Origin: SPJN01 sp965229935
Lineage (GTDB): Bacteria; Pseudomonadota; Alphaproteobacteria; SPJN01
Assembly: GCA_965229935.1 (NCBI GenBank)
Contig: CBDDKB010000002.1
Location: forward strand, 620,001 to 684,000
DNA: 64,000 nucleotides
Direction: 5' to 3'
In this document: positions 58,452 through 64,000 of the stretch, one piece after another
Layout of the letters: each line of letters starts with the position of its first letter
Numbering within the stretch: the first letter of the stretch is position 1
Notes under the pieces: generated by a model
What the model was told of the DNA's origin: nothing
Databases searched by the model: none
Seen by the model: the letters and a program-made list of their open reading frames with translations, nothing else
Program-made: the position numbers and the translations under genes

Positions 58452-59378
58452 ATGTCAGCACAACCTACTGATAAAAAGGCGAAATCGGCTTCAGGCCGTC
58501 GCACGACAATCACGCAGATCAAGGGCCGCAAAGGCGGTGACCCGATTGTTTGTTTGACGGCTTATTCTGCGCCTATGGCGCGCCTGGTTGATGCCCATGC
58601 GGATCTGATTTTGGTGGGCGATTCATTGGGCATGGTGGTGCATGGGCTGGACAGTACTGTGCCTGTCACGCGTGACATGATGATTATGCATGGCAAGGCG
58701 GTTATGCGCGGTACTGAAAAGGCCTGCGTGATTGTGGATATGCCCTTTGGTTCCTATGAAGAAAGCAAGGAAGCAGCCTATCGCAACGCTGCTGAAATCA
58801 TGCAGCGGACCCGGTGTACTGGCATCAAGCTTGAAGGTGGGCAATCCATGGCTGACACGATTGCCTTTCTAACCGAACGGGGCATTCCTGTGATGGGCCA
58901 CATTGGCTTGCAGCCGCAATCTGTGAATGCGCGGGGCGGCTATCAGGCAGCAGGCCGCAGCCGTAGCGAGTGGGGCGCCATTTTGGCAGATGCCCTCGCC
59001 GTTCAGGAGGCGGGTGCTTTTGCAGTCGTAATCGAAGGCGTGGCAGCGCCTTTGGCTGACAAACTAACGCGAGAGCTTGAGATTCCGACAATCGGCATTG
59101 GCGCGTCTGCCAATTGCGATGGGCAGATTCTGGTGCTGGATGATATGCTGGGATTGGGTGAGCGAGTTCCCAAATTTGTTAAGAAATATGCCGATTTGGC
59201 CGGCGTCATCGATGACGCTATCGCCACCTATGCCGCCGAAGTGAAGGACCGCAGCTTCCCAGCAGAAGAGCACACCTATAAGATGCGCGAAGGCGATAAG
59301 GTGGAGCCTGCCGCCGCCAAAACCAAGGCGAAACCGGTAGAAGATGTGCCGTGGCTGTCATTGGTCGCTGAAGACTAA
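58452..59378 (+). CDS. panB: 3-methyl-2-oxobutanoate hydroxymethyltransferase
   Basis: A 308-residue enzyme that transfers a hydroxymethyl group from 5,10-methylene-tetrahydrofolate to alpha-ketoisovalerate, the first step of pantothenate synthesis. TAYSAPMARLVDAHADLILVGDSLGMV carries the Asp metal ligand, MPFGSY and GIKLEGG follow, and GIPVMGHIGLQPQ and GIGASANCDGQILV complete the active site. The last 30 residues, rich in Ala and Lys, extend past the usual end. A terminator follows. No panC is in the window. Confidence 0.95.
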   Translation: MSAQPTDKKAKSASGRRTTITQIKGRKGGDPIVCLTAYSAPMARLVDAHADLILVGDSLGMVVHGLDSTVPVTRDMMIMHGKAVMRGTEKACVIVDMPFGSYEESKEAAYRNAAEIMQRTRCTGIKLEGGQSMADTIAFLTERGIPVMGHIGLQPQSVNARGGYQAAGRSRSEWGAILADALAVQEAGAFAVVIEGVAAPLADKLTRELEIPTIGIGASANCDGQILVLDDMLGLGERVPKFVKKYADLAGVIDDAIATYAAEVKDRSFPAEEHTYKMREGDKVEPAAAKTKAKPVEDVPWLSLVAED

Positions 59379-59411
59379 AGGGCGCCCTGAGGCAGTAAGT
59401 GGCGGTAAGCG

Positions 59412-59439
59412 GCGATAAGGGCGCTTATCTCGCTTTTTT
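59412..59439 (+). terminator. Terminator after panB
   Basis: GCGATAAG and CTTAT..CGC form a hairpin with a two-base bulge around GGCG, followed by six T residues, about 35 bases past the panB stop. Confidence 0.65.
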
Positions 59440-59566
59440 CGCGTGATTTAGGGTGGCAACAGCGCCAAGATTCTGCCATATCCTTAGAGAATAGTCAGGT
59501 TGCGTCCGTGCAAAAGCATGTGGCGCAACACTTCACATTTGGCAATTGGGCTTTGGAGGCCTCTAC

Positions 59567-60292
59567 GTGTCCGATATTTTTCAAGAGGTTGAGGAAGAGC
59601 TGCGTCAGGATCAGATGCGGGTTCTTTGGCAACGCTATGGCGCCTATGTCATTGGCGCGGCTGTCGCCATTGTGGTGGCAACGTTCGGTAACCAGCTTTG
59701 GCAGGGCTATGTTGCGGGGAAGAATGACAGCGCATCTGCTGCATTCGCAACCGCGGCCGCATCTGCTGCGTCCGGTGATATGTCAGCCTATGATGCGTTG
59801 ATTGATGGCAACCATGCGGGCTACGCAGCCCTTGCCGGATTTTCCAAGGCGGATGTTTTGATGGCCGAAGGCGACCGTGCCGGCGCTATCGCAATTCTTG
59901 ATAATATTGCTGGCAAGTCTGGCCTGCCTTGGTCCTTGCGCGATCTTGCCGGTTTGAAGGCTGCTTTGGCATCGATGGAAACCGGGTCAGCAGACGATGT
60001 GGCTATCCGTTTGGCGCCTTTGTTGGGTGATGATCGGCCTTATCGGCATGCAGCGACAGAGGCTGCTGCTGTGAATGCCTATCGCAGTGATGATACTGAT
60101 AAGGCTCGAAAACTGTTTGCGTCTCTGGCCGGTGATTTTGAAGCCCCCCAAAGTATCCGCGCCCGTGCGGCTGAAATGTTGCTCATACTTGGTCCGGCCC
60201 CAGAAGATGTGGCTGTAGATGCAGCCCCTGCTGGGGCGGACGACAGCGCCAGTGGCCCTGCCAGTGGCATTGATAGTGATGGGGCAGAATGA
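59567..60292 (+). CDS. YfgM-like membrane TPR protein (TPR_21)
   Basis: A 241-residue protein with a short cytosolic leader (DIFQEVEEELRQDQMRVLWQ), one membrane helix (YGAYVIGAAVAIVVATFGNQ) and a periplasmic tetratricopeptide domain. This is the YfgM/DUF2133 layout; in E. coli YfgM sits before bamB and works with PpiD at the SecYEG translocon. Here it likewise precedes bamB with an ATGA overlap. GTG start at 59567 has GGAGG seven bases upstream. The C-terminal tail is Ala/Asp/Ser-rich. Confidence 0.85.
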   Translation: MSDIFQEVEEELRQDQMRVLWQRYGAYVIGAAVAIVVATFGNQLWQGYVAGKNDSASAAFATAAASAASGDMSAYDALIDGNHAGYAALAGFSKADVLMAEGDRAGAIAILDNIAGKSGLPWSLRDLAGLKAALASMETGSADDVAIRLAPLLGDDRPYRHAATEAAAVNAYRSDDTDKARKLFASLAGDFEAPQSIRARAAEMLLILGPAPEDVAVDAAPAGADDSASGPASGIDSDGAE

Positions 60293-61638
60293 AGATGATG
60301 ACCCAATTGATACAATTAAAGCAAAAGGCTGCTTGGCTGGGATTGGCCGGGCTGTTGGCGCTGACCGCCTGTGCCGAAGACGAACAGCCCCTAACACCCG
60401 GACAGTTGACAGGTGAGCGGATTTCCGTTCTGGCCTTTGAAAGTAAGATTGAAGCTGACCCGCGCATTCAGTCTGTCAAAGTCAGCTTGCCTGCCCCCTA
60501 TGTGAACGAGGCATGGCCCACTGCTGGCGGCTATCCGTCCCATGCGATGCATCATTTGTCATTGCCTGGGCCGTTGCGCAAACAATGGAAAGCGACCATC
60601 GGTGTCGGGTCATGGGATTTCGGTCAACTTTTGGCCCCGCCCATCATCGTCGGTTCTATCGTGTTTGCGATGGATGCAGAAGGGCGTGTGTCCGCGCTCG
60701 ACCTATCTGACGGCAGTGTCTATTGGACCATGAACCTGTCGCGCAAGGGTGAACAGGCGGATGAAAATTTCGGCGGCGGTATGGCCTATGACAATGGTCG
60801 GCTGTTCGTCAGCACTGGCCTTGGCCGTGTTGTGGCGATTGACCCGCTGCGGGCACAGGTGATCTGGGAACAGGATTTCAAACTACCATTCCGGGCAGCA
60901 CCAAGTGCGTCTGACGGGCGTGTGTTTGTCATTACCCATGACAACCAGCTATTCGCACTGGATTCGACCACTGGTGAAACACTGTGGGACCATCAAGTTA
61001 TTGTTGAAGGTGCAGGCCTGCTGGGCAACTCAAGCCCGGCTGTTCAGGATGATACGCTGGTTGCACCCTTTACCTCTGGCGAGTTGGTGGCGATACGCGT
61101 CCAGAACGGCCGTGTTGCATGGCAGGATATCTTGACCCGCACAGGACGTTTAACATCCCTTTCCACTCTGTCCGACATTGCCGGTCGTCCTGTGATCGAC
61201 CGTGGCCGGGTCTTTGCTGTCAGCCATTCAGGCCGGATGGTTTCTATCGACCTGACAACGGGTGAACGTGTTTGGACGCGAAACATTGCTTCCACCCAGA
61301 CACCTTGGATCGCCGGGGATTATGTCTATGTCGTGACGTCTGAGGCTGAGGTGGTTTGCCTGAACTGGTCTGACGGTCGCGTGCGGTGGGTAACCAGCCT
61401 TGATCGTTGGGAAGACCCGGAAGACCAGGACGGTTTGATTGTTTGGTCAGGCCCGGTATTGGGTAGCGATCGGTTGATTGTCGCTTCCAGCACTGGTGAG
61501 CTTGTTGCCCTGTCACCTTATACAGGTGCTAAACTGGGAACGCTCGATACTGACAATGGGACCTATGTGCCGCCGATTGTTGCGCAGGGCATGTTGTTGG
61601 TTCTTGATGAAGAGGGTGACTTGACCGCCTATCGCTAG
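60289..61638 (+). CDS. bamB: Outer-membrane protein assembly factor BamB
   Basis: A 449-residue lipoprotein with signal AWLGLAGLLALTAC (lipobox Cys near residue 27) and an eight-bladed PQQ-like beta-propeller with repeats such as GSIVFAMDAEGRVSALDLSDGSVYW, TGLGRVVAIDPLRAQVIWEQ and NQLFALDSTTGETLWDH. It acts in the BAM complex that inserts beta-barrels, including the TonB receptors of this window. Overlaps the YfgM-like gene and lies 34 bases before der; yfgM-bamB-der order is conserved in proteobacteria. Confidence 0.93.
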   Translation: MKMMTQLIQLKQKAAWLGLAGLLALTACAEDEQPLTPGQLTGERISVLAFESKIEADPRIQSVKVSLPAPYVNEAWPTAGGYPSHAMHHLSLPGPLRKQWKATIGVGSWDFGQLLAPPIIVGSIVFAMDAEGRVSALDLSDGSVYWTMNLSRKGEQADENFGGGMAYDNGRLFVSTGLGRVVAIDPLRAQVIWEQDFKLPFRAAPSASDGRVFVITHDNQLFALDSTTGETLWDHQVIVEGAGLLGNSSPAVQDDTLVAPFTSGELVAIRVQNGRVAWQDILTRTGRLTSLSTLSDIAGRPVIDRGRVFAVSHSGRMVSIDLTTGERVWTRNIASTQTPWIAGDYVYVVTSEAEVVCLNWSDGRVRWVTSLDRWEDPEDQDGLIVWSGPVLGSDRLIVASSTGELVALSPYTGAKLGTLDTDNGTYVPPIVAQGMLLVLDEEGDLTAYR

Positions 61639-61672
61639 GGGTCAGGTCGCGCACGCGCACGCGGATGCGGTT

Positions 61673-63127
61673 ATGAGTTTTAAGCTCGCCATTATTGGCC
61701 GACCCAATGTCGGCAAATCCACATTGTTCAATCGTCTGGTTGGGCGGCGGCTTGCTTTGGTTGATGATCAACCGGGCGTTACCCGTGATCGCCGTGAAGG
61801 CGAGGGACGTCTGCTTGACCTGACCATGACGGTTGTCGATACCGCCGGGCTTGAGGACGCAACAGATGATCGGCTTGAAGCGCGGATGCGGCGACAAACC
61901 GAACAGGCAATTGCGGAGGCAGATGTTTGCCTGTTTCTGATTGATGCCCGTGCCGGTGTTACCCCGCTTGATTCCTATTTTGCTGATCTGCTGCGCAAAA
62001 GCCCGACGCCGACAATCCTTGTTGCCAATAAATGTGAAGGCAAGGCGGGGGAGCCGGGCCTTTATGAAAGTTACAGCCTTGGCCTTGGTGAGCCATTAGC
62101 GCTGTCTGCAGAACATGGCGAAGGCATGGGCGATTTGCATGAGGTGTTGTTGCCCTTTGCAGATCTGCGCGGCGAGGAATTGCCTGACGCTGAATTGCCG
62201 GATGACGAGTTTCTGAAAGCAGAAGATGGGTCTGAAATCGCGCTGGCTGGCCTGCGCTATGACAAGCCTTTGCGTATTGCCATTGTTGGGCGGCCCAATG
62301 CGGGCAAGTCCACCCTGATCAACAAAATCATCGGTGATGATCGGTTGTTGACCGGGCCAGAGGCAGGGATCACTCGCGATTCCATCTCTGTCGAATGGGA
62401 ATGGCAAAAGAATGAAGGGTCCAAGCCGTTTCGCGATCATACTGACCTGCCTGAACGGCGGAACCTGAAACTGTTTGATACAGCAGGTATGCGCAAGCGT
62501 GCGCGAGTAAAGACAAAGTTGGAGAAGCTGTCGGTCGCTGATGGTTTGCGCGCTGTGCGCTTTGCAGAAATTGTTATTGTGATGATGGATGCGACCATGC
62601 CGTTTGAAAAGCAGGATTTGCATATTGCGGATCTTGTGGCGCGCGAAGGTCGTGGCCTGATCATGGCCCTGAACAAATGGGACCTTGTTGAAGACAAGCA
62701 GGCCACATTGCACGAGATGCGTCTGAAACTTGGTGAGTTGCTGCCACAAATTAAGGGTGTGCCGATGGTGACCCTATCTGCCCTGACAGGGAAGGGGATT
62801 GAACGGCTGATCCCTGCTGTGCTGTGGGTGGAGCAACAATGGTGCACGCGTGTCGGCACCTCTGCGCTTAATCGTTGGCTGGAGGAAGCTATTGCACGTC
62901 ATCCGCCGCCAGCTCCTTCCGGGCGCCGGATCAAGATCCGCTACATGACACAGGTGCGTACACGCCCGCCGACCTTTATTGCCTTTGTCAGCAAGCCTGA
63001 CGATCTGTCCGACAGTTATAAACGCTATATGATTAATGGGCTGCGTGATCGGTTTGGCATTGATGGGGTGCCGATCCGCCTGTTCTTCCGCGGCGGCAGA
63101 AATCCCTATGCGCCGAAGGATAAATAG
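61673..63127 (+). CDS. der: Ribosome-assembly GTPase Der (EngA)
   Basis: A 484-residue double GTPase. Both P-loops are intact (GRPNVGKSTLF near residue 8, GRPNAGKSTLI near 205), each followed by DTAGL/DTAGM and N-K-x-D elements (NKCEG in the first, which lacks the Asp of NKxD, and NKWD in the second). The C-terminal KH-like domain is IRYMTQVRTRPPTFIAFV. It binds the 50S subunit during assembly. The NKCEG replacement in G domain 1 is seen in many Der proteins of this class. Confidence 0.95.
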   Translation: MSFKLAIIGRPNVGKSTLFNRLVGRRLALVDDQPGVTRDRREGEGRLLDLTMTVVDTAGLEDATDDRLEARMRRQTEQAIAEADVCLFLIDARAGVTPLDSYFADLLRKSPTPTILVANKCEGKAGEPGLYESYSLGLGEPLALSAEHGEGMGDLHEVLLPFADLRGEELPDAELPDDEFLKAEDGSEIALAGLRYDKPLRIAIVGRPNAGKSTLINKIIGDDRLLTGPEAGITRDSISVEWEWQKNEGSKPFRDHTDLPERRNLKLFDTAGMRKRARVKTKLEKLSVADGLRAVRFAEIVIVMMDATMPFEKQDLHIADLVAREGRGLIMALNKWDLVEDKQATLHEMRLKLGELLPQIKGVPMVTLSALTGKGIERLIPAVLWVEQQWCTRVGTSALNRWLEEAIARHPPPAPSGRRIKIRYMTQVRTRPPTFIAFVSKPDDLSDSYKRYMINGLRDRFGIDGVPIRLFFRGGRNPYAPKDK

Positions 63128-63157
63128 GCGCGGCGGACTTTAGAGTCATACTGTTAA

Positions 63158-64000
63158 TTATTGCGCGGCTGTTTCCGTTTCGCTCTTCACAAGCTCAGCC
63201 AAGTCGCGCCCTGCCTCGATGAAGGGGCGGGGGTCGCGGCTGTTGGGGCCGAACCACACTTCATAATGAAGGTGATTGCCGGTGCTACGTCCTGTTGTGC
63301 CTATTGCGCCCAATGGCGTGCCGACAGCCACAAGATCGCCGACCTTGACGTCAACGCGGGACAGATGGGCATAGCGTGTCTTCAAACCATAACCATGGCT
63401 GATCGCAACAAGATTGCCATAGGCACCCTTGGGACCTGCATGGACGACAATACCTTCAGCCGCTGCGATAACAGGAACGCCGCGCTGACCTGCAAGGTCC
63501 ATACCTGAATGAAAGGCGCGACGCTTGGTAAAGGCATCGCGGCGATAGCCATAATGGCTGGACATCCAGACACGATTTTCGATTGTTGGAAAGCGAATGG
63601 GCAGGGCCATCAAAATATCGTTAAGCGCGGCCAGCTCTTCAAGTGCGCTTTCATTGTCAGCAAGGGCAGTGCCTGCATTCCAGTTCCGCGCAGGTTCGGA
63701 ACCCAATACACTTGAATTCATCGGGGTTGTGTCTGTTGCTGCATCCAACAGGGGGCCACCGACTTGCTGGGTGTTTTTACTCAAATCGCTTTGGGCAAAC
63801 TGTTTGCTATCAAGACCAGACGCATTGGCAAACACATCCTCGTCCGCCAAACCTGTTTTGGCCAATATGGCGCGGCGCGCTGCAATCGCCTTTTCAATGG
63901 TTTCGTGTAACCAGATCAGTGCATCAGCCTGATTGGCCTCAACCTGATCAAGGTCGCTCGCAATGTCCGCATCGCGATCAAACTGCCATGAAAGGGCCTG
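63158..64000 (-). CDS. M23-family (LytM-like) peptidase, N-terminus beyond window
   Basis: The open frame reaches the right edge (about 280 residues visible), so the gene start is missing. The C-terminal LytM domain has the zinc ligands His and Asp in FHSGMDLAG and the HxH pair in GNHLHYEVWFG, with GAYGNLVAISHGYGLKTRYAHLS between; all catalytic residues are present. Upstream lies a helical, charged region (QVEANQADALIWLHETIEKAI). It is probably a peptidoglycan endopeptidase or an activator acting in the periplasm. Convergent with der. Confidence 0.88.
   Translation of the reverse strand, partial: QALSWQFDRDADIASDLDQVEANQADALIWLHETIEKAIAARRAILAKTGLADEDVFANASGLDSKQFAQSDLSKNTQQVGGPLLDAATDTTPMNSSVLGSEPARNWNAGTALADNESALEELAALNDILMALPIRFPTIENRVWMSSHYGYRRDAFTKRRAFHSGMDLAGQRGVPVIAAAEGIVVHAGPKGAYGNLVAISHGYGLKTRYAHLSRVDVKVGDLVAVGTPLGAIGTTGRSTGNHLHYEVWFGPNSRDPRPFIEAGRDLAELVKSETETAAQ

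Overview
The window looks like chromosome of a free-living, probably marine, Gram-negative alphaproteobacterium. It carries two long TonB-dependent receptors, an outer-membrane BamB lipoprotein, a perfect FnrL/FixK-type box, Zur boxes of the alphaproteobacterial form, and a housekeeping block ppx/gppA-rlmE-guaB-rsmB-TPR-guaA ... panB-yfgM-like-bamB-der. I cannot resolve the order or genus from sequence alone.

Layout. (1) 1-12.7 kb is an uptake/catabolism-like block. It holds an old-yellow-enzyme 2,4-dienoyl-CoA reductase (partial), three MFS transporters, a phosphotriesterase-family metallohydrolase, a DUF2855 protein, a b561-type cytochrome, a thiolase, a TonB-dependent receptor and a di-iron protein with two EX28DEXRH motifs that lies behind a perfect FNR-type box. 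(2) 12.9-29.3 kb is a nonulosonic-acid locus. legB-legC-legG-legI-legH-like-ptmE-ptmF-legF-ptmA form a tight operon for CMP-legionaminic acid made through a GDP-sugar branch. A second transcript carries a PtmG/WbpG-type amidotransferase with dedicated HisF-like and HisH-like partners (acetamidino group formation), then a PhyH-type dioxygenase and a sulfotransferase-like protein. Two 455-residue paralogues resembling the KpsC/KpsS capsule family bracket the biosynthesis operon and are candidate transferases; no Maf-type flagellin glycosyltransferase is present in the window.

(3) 29.3-32.3 kb is a scrapyard: an AraC-type regulator cut by an IS3-family element, a degenerate transposase, a phage integrase with an in-frame stop and no catalytic domain, and a small XRE protein. 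(4) 32.6-39.2 kb is a zinc-homeostasis module flanked by near-identical 35-bp direct repeats: Zur, a His-rich DUF2796 protein (ZrgA-like), an ABC ATPase and MacB/FtsX-like permease, DUF3299, and, behind a second Zur box, DUF1826, MerC-like and a His-rich CobW GTPase. A tRNA-Arg(CCG) lies just to its right. (5) 39.8-47.8 kb: a TonB receptor with an unusual acidic N-terminal extension, folD, an amino-acid-oxidase-like flavoprotein, a glutathione transferase, a lipoprotein and a DNA photolyase. (6) 48-64 kb: core purine, RNA-modification, ribosome-assembly, pantothenate and outer-membrane-assembly genes, ending in a partial M23 peptidase.

The most interesting systems are the amidinated-legionaminic-acid locus with its bracketing paralogues and downstream PhyH/sulfotransferase pair, and the repeat-flanked Zur module.
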